Source: Parasphingorhabdus litoris DSM 22379
Lineage (GTDB): Bacteria > Pseudomonadota > Alphaproteobacteria > Sphingomonadales > Sphingomonadaceae
NCBI RefSeq assembly: GCF_020906275.1
Contig: NZ_CP086727.1
Location: 3,217,001-3,281,000 of the forward strand
Direction: 5' to 3'
DNA: 64,000 nucleotides
The first letter of the stretch is position 1. Each line of letters starts with the position of its first letter. This document shows, in pieces, positions 9,217-17,961 of the stretch. Below the pieces are notes generated by a model. The model was not told the origin of the DNA. It worked only from the letters and a program-made list of their open reading frames with translations, and ran no database searches. The position numbers and the translations under genes were made by a program.

Positions 9217-10530
9217 ATGGCCACCAGTCCCGTTCTAAATGCATCAACCCTTACCACCTCCCCCACCGCCATGGAGGCGCTTGAGGCCTGGTATAAGGAA
9301 AATCCGCCAGCTGCGGACTCCAATCCTAATCCACGTGATGTCAGCAAGGCTGATCTCTACAGCAAGGATTTGTGGCGTGCGCCTTTTGCCGAGATGCGGG
9401 CCAATGCTCCGATCAATAAGATCGAAGATTCGGACTATGGGCCTTATTGGAATATCTGCAATCACAAGGCCATTCAGCATATTGAGGCTCTTCCAGAACT
9501 CTATTCTTCGGACGTCAACAATGGCGGTATAACAATCGCCGAAGAGCGTGAAAATTCGGATTTCCAATTGCCGATGTTCATCGCAATGGACCGTCCCAAA
9601 CATACTGGACAACGTCGTACGGTCGCACCTGCTTTCACGCCGACCGAAATGAAGCGGATGGAAGATGAAATCCGTCACCGCACCGGCGAGGTTCTGGACA
9701 GCTTGCCATGGGACGAGGAATTTGATTGGGTCGACAAGGTTTCGATAGAGCTAACCACCGGTATGCTTGCGATACTCTTCGGTTTTCCTTGGGAAGACCG
9801 CCGCTTGCTGACCTATTGGTCGGATTGGGCCGGTGATGTGGAATTGTCTCTTGCGCCCGAGCTCGATGAACAGCGGCAAAAAATTCTTTATGAAATGGGT
9901 GCCTATTTCCAAAATCTTTGGAATGAGCGGGTTAACGCAGAACCGACGCCCGATCTGATTTCGATGATGATCCATAGTGAGGCTATGAAAGACATGGATC
10001 AGATGGAATTTATGGGGAACCTGGTCTTGTTGATCGTTGGGGGCAACGACACGACTCGTAACACTATGTCGGGCCTCGCCTATGGTCTCGATCAATTTCC
10101 CGATCAAAGGAAAAAGCTTCAGGACAATCCGGATCTCATCCCAAATACCGTCCAGGAAATCATCCGCTGGCAAACACCGCTGGCCCATATGCGGCGCACT
10201 GCGACCGAAGACGCTGATCTGTTCGGTCACGAGATCAAAAAAGGCGATAAGCTGATCATGTGGTACATCTCAGCCAATCGTGACGAGAGCGTGTTTGAAA
10301 ATGCCGACCAGATCGATATCGAAAGGGAAAATGCCCGGCGCCATCTAGCCTTTGGTTATGGCATTCACCGCTGCGTTGGTGCCCGGTTGGCAGAGCTGCA
10401 AATCCGCATACTGCTCGAAGAAATGGCGGCACGGCGCATGCAGGTCAACGTCACAGGCGAAATGAAGCGTGTTCATGCCTGTTTTGTCCACGGATTCCGT
10501 AAGATGCAGGTCAAGCTGTCCAAATATTGA
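9217..10530 (+). CDS. cytochrome P450, CYP153-like
   Basis: A soluble 437-residue bacterial P450. The heme-ligand Cys is at residue 386 in AFGYGIHRCVGARLAE, the I-helix oxygen-activation motif GGNDTT is at 275-280, and the K-helix ExxR is E314/R317 in EIIRWQTPLAHMRRTA. That K-helix stretch and the GDKLIMWYISANRDE block closely resemble the CYP153 family from memory. CYP153 enzymes hydroxylate the terminal carbon of alkanes and fatty acids, so such a substrate is plausible, not proven. ATG at 9217 is preceded by GGGAGGAG. No ferredoxin or reductase gene is adjacent; a 2Fe-2S ferredoxin lies about 20 kb away. Confidence 0.9.
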   Translation: MATSPVLNASTLTTSPTAMEALEAWYKENPPAADSNPNPRDVSKADLYSKDLWRAPFAEMRANAPINKIEDSDYGPYWNICNHKAIQHIEALPELYSSDVNNGGITIAEERENSDFQLPMFIAMDRPKHTGQRRTVAPAFTPTEMKRMEDEIRHRTGEVLDSLPWDEEFDWVDKVSIELTTGMLAILFGFPWEDRRLLTYWSDWAGDVELSLAPELDEQRQKILYEMGAYFQNLWNERVNAEPTPDLISMMIHSEAMKDMDQMEFMGNLVLLIVGGNDTTRNTMSGLAYGLDQFPDQRKKLQDNPDLIPNTVQEIIRWQTPLAHMRRTATEDADLFGHEIKKGDKLIMWYISANRDESVFENADQIDIERENARRHLAFGYGIHRCVGARLAELQIRILLEEMAARRMQVNVTGEMKRVHACFVHGFRKMQVKLSKY

Positions 10531-10610
10531 TAAGCCTTTGTTCAGGCGTCATATGTAACTATCTTTGCAGAAGAACCGAATAGCCGGTGAATAGCAAAGA
10601 AAGACGGGAA

Positions 10611-11117
10611 ATGACTGGGCTTAGCAGACGCAAACTTGTTGCCGCCGGACTAATCGGCGCTGGAGCTTACGGGATGGCCAGCTTTTCCGGTGTTTTTGGC
10701 AATGTGGCGAGCGCCAAATCGGGCAAGAAATTCAAGATTACCCGAACGGCTGAAGAATGGAAAAAGCGGCTAGGCTCCGCGCGCTATCGAATATTGCGCC
10801 AAGCCGGGACAGAACGCGCTTATTCCAGTCCATTGGACCAGGAAAAACGCGAAGGTATATTTGCCTGCGCTGGGTGCAATCTCGGGCTCTATTCATCCAA
10901 AACCAAATTTGACAGCCGTACCGGTTGGCCCAGCTTCTGGGCACCAATCAAAGGCCGCGTTGGCACATCAACCGACTATAAAATCGGCTATCCCCGAACC
11001 GAAGTGCATTGCATCCGTTGTGGTGGGCATTTGGGACATATTTTCAGCGATGGCCCAAAGCCGACCGGCAAACGTCATTGCATCAACGGTCTGGCTTTGA
11101 AGTTTATTCCGGCTTAA
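10611..11117 (+). CDS. msrB: peptide-methionine (R)-S-oxide reductase MsrB, Tat-exported
   Basis: Repairs oxidised methionine (R form). The zinc site cysteines appear in CAGC and CIRCGG, the substrate pocket motif FDSRTGWPSFW is present, and the catalytic Cys is at residue 157 in RHCINGLAL. The N-terminus carries a twin-arginine motif (LSRRKLVAAG) and a hydrophobic segment. The product is therefore probably folded in the cytoplasm and exported to the periplasm. The ATG at 10611 is chosen so that the Tat motif sits near the N-terminus; a GTG at 10587 is possible. Confidence 0.92.
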   Translation: MTGLSRRKLVAAGLIGAGAYGMASFSGVFGNVASAKSGKKFKITRTAEEWKKRLGSARYRILRQAGTERAYSSPLDQEKREGIFACAGCNLGLYSSKTKFDSRTGWPSFWAPIKGRVGTSTDYKIGYPRTEVHCIRCGGHLGHIFSDGPKPTGKRHCINGLALKFIPA

Positions 11118-11127
11118 TCAACGGTCG

Positions 11128-11511
11128 CTAGCCGCCCGCTTCAGGCGCTTCCATTTGCTGCCAGAATTCCAACTTGATCCCATCGCAGTCAAGAATCCAG
11201 GCAAATCTGCCATAGCCCTCGTCCACTTGGCCCAGAATTTCGATTCCTTTGGCCTTGAGTTGTTCAACATAACTATCAAGATCATCAACCCGCAGGTTGA
11301 TCATGAATTTGGCCTCGCTCGGGGCAAGATAATCGCTGTCGGGGGTAAAATGGCTAATCAGGCTATAGGGCTGATCTCCCGTCTCTTCGGACCAGCTTAG
11401 CATCGGACCATATTCGCCATCCAGGCCGAGATATTCCTTATACCATTTACGTGTAGCCGCCGGGTCCTTCACCATGTGAAATACGCCGCCCAATCCCGTG
11501 ACCTTTGCCAT
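11128..11511 (-). CDS. VOC family (glyoxalase/bleomycin-resistance fold) protein
   Basis: A 127-residue single-domain vicinal-oxygen-chelate protein. It starts with the typical beta strand GLGGVFHMVKDPAATRKWYKEYLGL and ends with a metal-ligand-like Glu in IKLEFWQQ. Preceded by a GGGAGAG ribosome-binding site. The VOC superfamily includes glyoxalase I, dioxygenases and epimerases; nothing here tells which reaction applies. Convergent with msrB, only ten bases apart. Confidence 0.8.
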   Translation of the reverse strand: MAKVTGLGGVFHMVKDPAATRKWYKEYLGLDGEYGPMLSWSEETGDQPYSLISHFTPDSDYLAPSEAKFMINLRVDDLDSYVEQLKAKGIEILGQVDEGYGRFAWILDCDGIKLEFWQQMEAPEAGG

Positions 11512-11581
11512 TATTCTCTCCCTGGTCCATTTATAACAAGCTCGTAAACGCTTGTATCATATCTCTTATTATGGCGTGCAA

Positions 11582-13360
11582 TTATTTCCTTACTATTCTC
11601 CAAAGTGATGGGCTGTCCTTCGCAAGCGTGATCGGTTCGAGCCATTCAAATTTCTCGCCACCATCCAATTTCGCCCACAGACCATCGGGATGCTTCTTGG
11701 CATAGGTTTTCAATTCTGCTTCGTTGGGACAGGTCATGATAATTTCGATATTCCGATCCTCCAGAATGGAACGCGCTGTTTCCGGCTTGGAGGTAAAGAT
11801 ACGGATTTGATCTGCCATAGCTGCATCGTTGCGATGATGGCTGGTTGCCAAAACGCTATGCGAAGTTTGCACCAACAATTTTGGTCCAAAATCAAAGGGC
11901 GCGACGATATAGGATGGTGGCAGATTGTTCAGCTGCGCCAGCGAGTCATCAAACTGGCAATCCGGACCTGAGGCAGCCGGTTCCGCTATCTGCGTGTTGC
12001 CCTGCATGCCATTGCCTCTGGCCATGTCGATAACACCGAGCGCCAACGGCCCCGGCAGAATCAGAAAAACCACGGCCACTGTCGCCAATATCCTGGTAAT
12101 CGGTCGTTTGATGGCACGGGCGTGCTGAAATGCACCATGCACCGCCCATCCAACAAGTGGCAGGGCATAGGCGGCCGCAACTGCTGCTGCACGCTGTACC
12201 AATAGGGAAACCACAAAGGCCCACATCAGCGCATAGGCCAAAAGAAAAAGCTTCTGCCGATCGATAGCTTCCGGCTTTCGCCACTGGATATAGGCCAGGC
12301 TAACCAAGCCTACGATGATCGATCCGCCAAATAGCGTGATTATCTCTTTCCATGGCTGCGTCCAAATCGGCATACCCTCACGAACATTGACCAACCAGTA
12401 ATCCCGCACCAGCGGATCAAGCTGCCCAAAGGCGCTGCCGACACATTGCGGTGCGGTGGAATAAAACACGCCCAGTGCGGCGAGGCCAGCAACAGCCAAG
12501 GCAATGAGGCGGACGATCCATGAATCCGGGGAAAATTTTATCGCAGGCAAGATTATGGCGCCACCGGCGGCACAGGCCAGAAGGTGCGCCGGCGCTATTG
12601 CATCACAATAGTTCAGCGCAACGTCCAATTGGCCATGGTTGACCATATAGAGCAGGACGCTGCTGCCAAGAAATCCTGTGAGTGTCCAGAACAGCCGAAC
12701 GCCCTCGTCCAACGAAATGATCCAGCGCCAGGCTAGCAATGCTATGAAAGCGACGGACAGTGGCAGGCCCTCGACCGAGATCGAAAGCCAGAGCGCCAGC
12801 GCAATGCCCATGACGATTCCAGCGTTGCGTTTGGAAGGCCAGAACATGGTCCACAATACAACCAGCGCGAGCACAATCTGCCAACCATGATGGTCGATCC
12901 GCATCGGCCTGAGCTGGGCGATGATTGACACAGCCGTCGCCGTTAGAGCGGCAGCAAGCAAAGCCACGTTGCGATCGAAAAACTGACTGGTGATTTTTGC
13001 AACCAGCCACATGGCAATGCCCAATGCTGCCAGAGGCACAATCACGAGAGCCGCTGTTTCGGCGGAAGAAGGCGCCATGACGAGTCCGAGCAAAAGTGTT
13101 ACAAATGCCAAAGGAAGTTCTATCAAGCGCGGCCAATGCATCGGCTGGCTATCTGGCGCGGCAATGCGATATTGGGTCGTATCAAACCAGCTTTGTCCCG
13201 CCAGCCAGTCCCGCAATTGCACCTGACGCAACTGATCATCGGGCCCCCAGCCGACACCAGAAACTATTTGATCCAGGGATACGAAGATGAGGACCGCACA
13301 AACGGCGAGCCAGATCAGGAAAAATGGTCCCGATTTACGCAGATAGCCTGACCCAATCAT
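11582..13360 (-). CDS. GT-C-like polytopic glycosyltransferase of the envelope
   Basis: A 592-residue membrane protein with about ten or more hydrophobic segments in the first 450 residues and a soluble periplasmic C-terminal domain. The first extracytoplasmic loop contains an acidic pair (GWGPDDQLRQ, D41-D42) and then MHWPRLIELPLA. This layout is typical of GT-C lipid-phosphosugar-dependent glycosyltransferases (STT3/AglB or PMT-like). No exact family is recognised. Last gene of a four-gene operon; its start overlaps the previous stop as ATGA. Confidence 0.65.
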   Translation of the reverse strand: MIGSGYLRKSGPFFLIWLAVCAVLIFVSLDQIVSGVGWGPDDQLRQVQLRDWLAGQSWFDTTQYRIAAPDSQPMHWPRLIELPLAFVTLLLGLVMAPSSAETAALVIVPLAALGIAMWLVAKITSQFFDRNVALLAAALTATAVSIIAQLRPMRIDHHGWQIVLALVVLWTMFWPSKRNAGIVMGIALALWLSISVEGLPLSVAFIALLAWRWIISLDEGVRLFWTLTGFLGSSVLLYMVNHGQLDVALNYCDAIAPAHLLACAAGGAIILPAIKFSPDSWIVRLIALAVAGLAALGVFYSTAPQCVGSAFGQLDPLVRDYWLVNVREGMPIWTQPWKEIITLFGGSIIVGLVSLAYIQWRKPEAIDRQKLFLLAYALMWAFVVSLLVQRAAAVAAAYALPLVGWAVHGAFQHARAIKRPITRILATVAVVFLILPGPLALGVIDMARGNGMQGNTQIAEPAASGPDCQFDDSLAQLNNLPPSYIVAPFDFGPKLLVQTSHSVLATSHHRNDAAMADQIRIFTSKPETARSILEDRNIEIIMTCPNEAELKTYAKKHPDGLWAKLDGGEKFEWLEPITLAKDSPSLWRIVRK

Positions 13361-14727
13361 GATTTAGGCCGAGAAGCGCCCTTATGCTTCAAGTACAGCC
13401 ACGGAACCCGCTCTGGATCAAATTGCGAACGGTTATGTCGGTCAAAATAGGGCGGCATATGATCGCCAACGATCAAAATATCCGCCTCAGGAAAATCGCT
13501 CGCAGTAATTTCTTTGACCAACGCTTTATCGATATCATCAAATATTGCGAACTGACGGCAAATCATCGGAAAGTCCTTCGCCAATTCGGGTGAGACTTTC
13601 GCGCAGTCGTCCGCATTCAGATTGAGCCCCGTTGGAACGGGCAAATGTGCATTAAGTGTCAACCAGTAGAGAAAGGTTGGTTTATCCGCCTGTTTCAGGC
13701 TGTCTGCAAGCAACTTTGGGATTTGTCGATCACAGGCGCCAGCAAATACACCACCACACCATTCTGCGCCCTTTTCCTGTAGATCGGGCCAGAATTCCTG
13801 TTTTTGGAAACCGATATTCGGATACCATTCGGCCCGTTTGAAAAACTCGCCTTTAAAGCTGTGGATAGCGTGGGTGGCATAGCCTTTTGTCGCCAGCATC
13901 GCTGGCAGGCAGTTTAGCTTTGCGGCCTGCGCCGGATCAAGCAATTCATAATAGTCGCCCCATTGTCCGCACATTTCGCGAAACTCGCCGGCTGTCGTAC
14001 TATTATAGTAAAGGCTGGTGCCTTGACTCACATCATAGCGTGCTTGAATGGCGCTATTCTCATAATAGGCGAAAAGCTTGTCTGCGATAACCTGATTGTC
14101 ATTCGGTACACCAAGCGACTCTACCATAATCAAGATCAGATGGCGTTTACCATCGGCACGGCTTGCCAATCCGGACTTTTCTACAGCTGACTCGAAATTG
14201 GCACCCGCTGGGGCTTCGCGAAAATAGTGGCCCCGCATGCTCTGCCCCATGGCAAAGTCGCTTGCTGCCAAGCCAAAAATCAAAGTTCCGCCAAGCAAGA
14301 TATACAAAGGTTTTGAAAAATTCGTGTCGCGCTTCAGCAAAAACCAGCTAGCGACCAATATGGCAAAAATAACGGCCGCGGCAGCGATATATTCTATCGA
14401 ATTGGATGGCTTGATTTCGGCGAAAAACTGCATCGAATAAAGGAGCGAACTCATTCCCAGATTGAACAGACCAGCCACAAAAGACAGGATTGAATAGGCA
14501 ATGATGCCGGTAAATGCCATCCACTGAACAATGCGCGGCATACGCTTGACGACGAGACCGACCAGACCGGCCAAAGCAATTTCGAAATAGCGTGGCGGCG
14601 CGCCTACAAACCACATTGCCATGAACGGAATATTGGCCAACCCCAGCCAGATTAACGTCCAGTTGAGAAACTTTTTGAAATCTGCGGACAGACCAGCCTC
14701 GGGTGCTTCCATGGTAATTGCGGTCAC
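13357..14727 (-). CDS. alkaline phosphatase superfamily membrane transferase (LTA synthase/EptA-like)
   Basis: A 456-residue protein with about five N-terminal transmembrane helices (to about residue 165) followed by a periplasmic sulfatase-fold domain. Metal and nucleophile motifs are seen in order: LIMVESLG (Glu), the TTAGEFREMCG nucleophile-like Thr region, LTLNAHLPV (His) and ILIVGDHMPP (Asp-His). Such enzymes move phosphoglycerol or phosphoethanolamine from phospholipid to a glycan or lipid A. The start is GTG at 14727 in a GTGA overlap with gtrA; an ATG at 14712 is an alternative. Probably decorates the glycan made by its neighbours. Confidence 0.75.
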   Translation of the reverse strand: MTAITMEAPEAGLSADFKKFLNWTLIWLGLANIPFMAMWFVGAPPRYFEIALAGLVGLVVKRMPRIVQWMAFTGIIAYSILSFVAGLFNLGMSSLLYSMQFFAEIKPSNSIEYIAAAAVIFAILVASWFLLKRDTNFSKPLYILLGGTLIFGLAASDFAMGQSMRGHYFREAPAGANFESAVEKSGLASRADGKRHLILIMVESLGVPNDNQVIADKLFAYYENSAIQARYDVSQGTSLYYNSTTAGEFREMCGQWGDYYELLDPAQAAKLNCLPAMLATKGYATHAIHSFKGEFFKRAEWYPNIGFQKQEFWPDLQEKGAEWCGGVFAGACDRQIPKLLADSLKQADKPTFLYWLTLNAHLPVPTGLNLNADDCAKVSPELAKDFPMICRQFAIFDDIDKALVKEITASDFPEADILIVGDHMPPYFDRHNRSQFDPERVPWLYLKHKGASRPKS

Positions 14728-15176
14728 CGGAATACTCCAAATTTACGGGTCAAATAGACCGCAAAGAAGCTCACCAAGACCGCCACGCCTTTCGCGACAA
14801 CCGGGAGCACGCCAACTTCGGTAAGCCCGCTGACGATGCTGACGGTAATGCCAAGGCCCAATATAGCCGTGGCAACAAAGCCAATCCGTTGCAGCTGTAG
14901 CGCTGCACCTTGCCGTGTCTTCCCAGGGAAAACGAAGCTGGAAGATATCAACCAATGGATAACAACGCCGGCGCTATATCCTGCCGCAGACGCCCAGCCG
15001 GGGTCAGATGCAAATGCGACCAGAACCATGAACAGCGCCACATCAAAAGCGAGGCTTACAATGCTCGCCATAAGATAGCGCGTGATAGAGAAGCGGTTTA
15101 GCAAAGCGAGCGGTCCGGGCAGATGCCCTACCCAGATTCCGACGGTAGACCGTCTATCCTGACCGCTCCGCTCCAT
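14724..15176 (-). CDS. GtrA family membrane protein
   Basis: A 150-residue protein with four predicted transmembrane helices, including the conserved RYLMASIVSLAFDVALF start, a SAGVVIHWLISSSFVF third region and a basic C-terminus (YLTRKFGVFR). GtrA-like proteins are thought to flip or present undecaprenyl-phosphate-linked sugars for modification of cell-surface polysaccharide. It starts five bases after the flavoprotein stop and overlaps the next gene by 4 bases, so it is the second gene of the glycan operon. Confidence 0.85.
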   Translation of the reverse strand: MERSGQDRRSTVGIWVGHLPGPLALLNRFSITRYLMASIVSLAFDVALFMVLVAFASDPGWASAAGYSAGVVIHWLISSSFVFPGKTRQGAALQLQRIGFVATAILGLGITVSIVSGLTEVGVLPVVAKGVAVLVSFFAVYLTRKFGVFR

Positions 15177-15181
15177 CTGGC

Positions 15182-16744
15182 TTACGCTGCCTTGGAAGGC
15201 TTGGCTTCTGGTGCGTCACCTTCGATCCGCGTCGGAACATCGCGCATGCTTTCCAGCGCAGCCGCACGATCTTCGGAAATCACGGATTCTGCGCCTTCGT
15301 CACCAGCCTCATGATATTCGGCGTCTTCGTTGACGTTCCATACATTCCATTTGCGCGATCCGGCTTCGATATTTTCCACCGTCAGCATCGCGGTCATCAT
15401 CGCGTGATCTTGGTTGTTGTAGCGATGCATGCCGTTGCGACCGACCATGTGGAGCGTTGGGAAACGCTCTTCGAGATCGCTGCGCATCGTTTCTACATTT
15501 TCTTCGTAGCTGTCATCATAAACCGGATAGGCTTTTTCCTGACGCACGACGGCGCCGCCAACCACGTCTTCGGGTTTGCATAGACCAAGAATTTCCATTT
15601 CTTTCTTGGCCAGCTCGACCAGGTCTTCATCAGAAGAGGACCACAAGCCATCATTTTCAAAACAGAAATATTCCAGACCCACGCAAGCGATGGATTCATC
15701 AGGCACCATTTCAGGGGACCAGCTGCGGAAATTCTGAACGCGACCCACCTGTACCCGATCATCATGGATATAGATCCAGTTATCGGGGAACAGATCTTCG
15801 GATTTCACCATCAATGCCACGGTCAAGAAGTCACGATAGTGAAGATCCTGGGCTTCCGGCAAAGACTGCGGAAGCGGGTGAATACGGGTCGCCAGTTCGC
15901 GCATCGGCGCAGAGCTGATTACATGTTTTGCATTGATAACCGTCTCGCCTTCTTCAGTCGAAGCCGACACGCGCCAATTGCCATCGGCATCCTGCGCCAG
16001 CTGTTTCAGGCTATGGCCCATCAGCACTTCATTGCCCTTGGAGCGGACAAAATCACGTGCGGCATCCCACATCATGCCGGGTCCGAGACGAGGATAGCGA
16101 AAAGTTTCGAGCAGGGTCTTGGTTTCCATGCCGTCATTAGGTTTCTTGTTGAGACCCAATGAACGTTTCAAACCATCGACAACCGCACCCCAGAGGCTCA
16201 AACCTTTGATCCGCTGTGCTGCCCAATCTGCTGACATCTCGTCACAAGGCATGCCCCAGACCTTTTCGGTATAGGTTTTGAAAAAGATGGAATAGAGTTT
16301 GTAACCGAACTGGTTGACCGTCCAGTCCTCAAAGCTCTTCACGTTTTTGTTCGGAAAGACCTTCGCCTTGGCATAGCTGATCATGCACAGGGTCGAACGC
16401 CAAATACCCAGATTCCACAGGGCCTCAAAAGCACGCAATGGATAGCTGTAAAACTTGCCTTCATAATAGATGCGGCTCATCCGCGGCCGTTGAATAAAAT
16501 CATCAGGGAGGATTTCATTCCACAGGTCGACGACCTCTTTGGATTTTGAAAAGAAACGATGCCCGCCAATGTCAAATCGAAAGCCTTCATATTCAACTGT
16601 CCGGCTGATCCCGCCAACATAAGTCGGATCCTTTTCGATCACTTTGACCGTATAGCCCTTTTTGCTGAGGAGATAAGCGGCAGTCAGGCCCGCTGGCCCA
16701 GCGCCGATAACAGCTACATCTACGGGTTTGGTCGCTTCAGTCAT
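15182..16744 (-). CDS. FAD-dependent oxidoreductase, UDP-galactopyranose mutase/protoporphyrinogen oxidase-like
   Basis: A 520-residue flavoprotein. The dinucleotide-binding motif GAGPAGLTAAYLL is at residues about 14-26, followed by the GGISRT motif, the FDIGGHRFFSKSKEV signature and a C-terminal GRNGMHRYNNQDHAMMTA stretch that contacts FAD. These fit the amine-oxidase/UGM-like clade often found next to GtrA and glycosyltransferases. The last 70 residues are acidic and look disordered. First gene of the operon running down to 11582. The substrate is probably a lipid- or nucleotide-linked sugar, by context only. Confidence 0.75.
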   Translation of the reverse strand: MTEATKPVDVAVIGAGPAGLTAAYLLSKKGYTVKVIEKDPTYVGGISRTVEYEGFRFDIGGHRFFSKSKEVVDLWNEILPDDFIQRPRMSRIYYEGKFYSYPLRAFEALWNLGIWRSTLCMISYAKAKVFPNKNVKSFEDWTVNQFGYKLYSIFFKTYTEKVWGMPCDEMSADWAAQRIKGLSLWGAVVDGLKRSLGLNKKPNDGMETKTLLETFRYPRLGPGMMWDAARDFVRSKGNEVLMGHSLKQLAQDADGNWRVSASTEEGETVINAKHVISSAPMRELATRIHPLPQSLPEAQDLHYRDFLTVALMVKSEDLFPDNWIYIHDDRVQVGRVQNFRSWSPEMVPDESIACVGLEYFCFENDGLWSSSDEDLVELAKKEMEILGLCKPEDVVGGAVVRQEKAYPVYDDSYEENVETMRSDLEERFPTLHMVGRNGMHRYNNQDHAMMTAMLTVENIEAGSRKWNVWNVNEDAEYHEAGDEGAESVISEDRAAALESMRDVPTRIEGDAPEAKPSKAA

Positions 16745-17079
16745 ATATTTGGCCCCTGTTCAAAACACGGCACTTAACTGCGCCAGGTCATGCTTCAGCA
16801 ACCGGAGTGAACGAAATTGGTTAGCGATAAGTTAACATCGGCGTAAATTTGCTCTTAAGTGGCAGAAAAATGTTGAAATTCTGGGATTCTCGGAATAAAT
16901 GCGGATTCGCAAAGGCAAGATGCCTTAGCCAATATTCGGAGCGTTTTTGTTAGAGATTGCGACAACCAGCTGATTTGAAACCCATTTAGCGTTTCAAATC
17001 AAAGCAGCGATAAAACCGGTGTGCTTAGCGCACAGGAACCTTTGTCGCATTTTGATGGTTTAATCTCCGAGTAAAAATA
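16745..17079. other. intergenic region between the glycan operon and the yjhX-like gene
   Basis: This 335-base gap between divergent genes contains no plausible small gene. It must hold the promoters of both the flavoprotein operon and the yjhX-GNAT pair. The only clear structure is an 11-base inverted repeat at 16971-17001, listed separately. The sequence is A+T richer than the flanking genes. Confidence 0.5.
16971..17001. promoter_or_regulatory. 11-base perfect inverted repeat upstream of yjhX-like gene
   Basis: TGATTTGAAAC at 16971-16981 and GTTTCAAATCA at 16991-17001 are perfectly complementary, separated by nine bases, and end 78 bases before the yjhX-like start. There is no T-tract, so an intrinsic terminator is unlikely. 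Autoregulated toxin-antitoxin operons usually carry such an operator; the assignment is inference. Confidence 0.5.
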
Positions 17080-17337
17080 ATGAACATTTCCAAAGCCGAA
17101 CAGCGCGTGCTTCACGCGCTCGCTCAAGGCGGCCATATCCGCCACAAACGTAATAAAAATAGCAAGATCGATGAAGTGATGTGTGTGACCCGGGACGGTT
17201 ACATATTGTCCGACTGTACGCTTGACGTCTTTGCTCGCCTGAAACGCAGGCGACTGATCATGTCCCGCAAGGGCAGCCCCTATCGCATCTCTCATCTGGG
17301 CCGGGTCTCAGTGCGCCCTCAGCTCGACAATAGATAA
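17080..17337 (+). CDS. yjhX: YjhX family toxin-like protein
   Basis: An 85-residue basic protein. It matches from memory the Escherichia coli YjhX/UPF0386 family along its whole length: [18 protein letters not shown] at the start, [17 protein letters not shown] in the middle and a C-terminal QLDNR. E. coli YjhX has been listed as a putative toxin whose partner is the GNAT protein YjhQ. Here too a GNAT gene follows, 11 bases downstream on the same strand, which supports a two-gene module. The molecular target of the family is not established to my knowledge. Confidence 0.85.
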   Translation: MNISKAEQRVLHALAQGGHIRHKRNKNSKIDEVMCVTRDGYILSDCTLDVFARLKRRRLIMSRKGSPYRISHLGRVSVRPQLDNR

Positions 17338-17348
17338 AGGAAAAAACA

Positions 17349-17852
17349 ATGAACGAACCCATGCACAATCCGATCAGGCCGATTGTTCCTGATGACATAC
17401 CGGCTTTAAAAAATGTCATAGAAGCAACTGATATGTTCCCTTCTGAAATGCTCGACGACATAATCGCTGGCTTTTTCAATGACAAGGACAGCGATGAAAT
17501 ATGGCTGACTTATGAAATGGCCGATGACAATTTGGATGGGAAGAGTGACGCCATGGCCGTTGCTTATTGCCGACCAGAGGAAATGACCGATAGGACATGG
17601 AACCTGCTGCTCATCGCTGTCCATCCAGACTGTCAGGGTGGGGGTATTGGAGCCGCTTTGATGAGTTATATCGAGAACTATCTCACAACGCGGAATCAGC
17701 GTGTTTTGATAGTTGAAACATCGGGTACAGATGCCCTGGCCCGTACCCGGGAGTTTTATCGGCTATGCCAATATGATCAGGAATCACGCATCCGAGATTT
17801 CTATGAAGATGGTGACGACAAGATCACATTTCGAAAAGCCTTACAGGATTGA
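17349..17852 (+). CDS. GNAT family N-acetyltransferase, possible YjhQ-like partner
   Basis: A 167-residue acetyltransferase. The acetyl-CoA-binding motif A is seen as LIAVHPDCQGGGIGAALM (residues about 92-109), with the R/Q-x-x-G-x-G/A core as QGGGIG. AAAGGAA precedes the ATG. It lies immediately after the YjhX-like gene and is followed by a clear terminator, so the pair forms one transcript. In E. coli the YjhX partner YjhQ is also a GNAT protein, and it may act as antitoxin. A free-standing small-molecule acetyltransferase is the alternative. Confidence 0.8.
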   Translation: MNEPMHNPIRPIVPDDIPALKNVIEATDMFPSEMLDDIIAGFFNDKDSDEIWLTYEMADDNLDGKSDAMAVAYCRPEEMTDRTWNLLLIAVHPDCQGGGIGAALMSYIENYLTTRNQRVLIVETSGTDALARTREFYRLCQYDQESRIRDFYEDGDDKITFRKALQD

Positions 17853-17866
17853 AGTCTTTTGGCCAG

Positions 17867-17903
17867 ACGCTCAGCCTGTCTTACGACAGGTTGGGCGTTT
17901 TGT
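17867..17903 (+). terminator. rho-independent terminator after the GNAT gene
   Basis: A 14-base stem (17867-17880 with 17885-17898, two G-T wobbles) around the loop TTAC is followed by TTTTGTT-like sequence. It lies 15 bases after the GNAT stop and closes the yjhX-GNAT unit. Confidence 0.8.
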
Positions 17904-17961
17904 TCTATTGTGCCGCTTTAATATATTCCAAAAATTTCCCGCCTTGACAAAACAAATGGGG

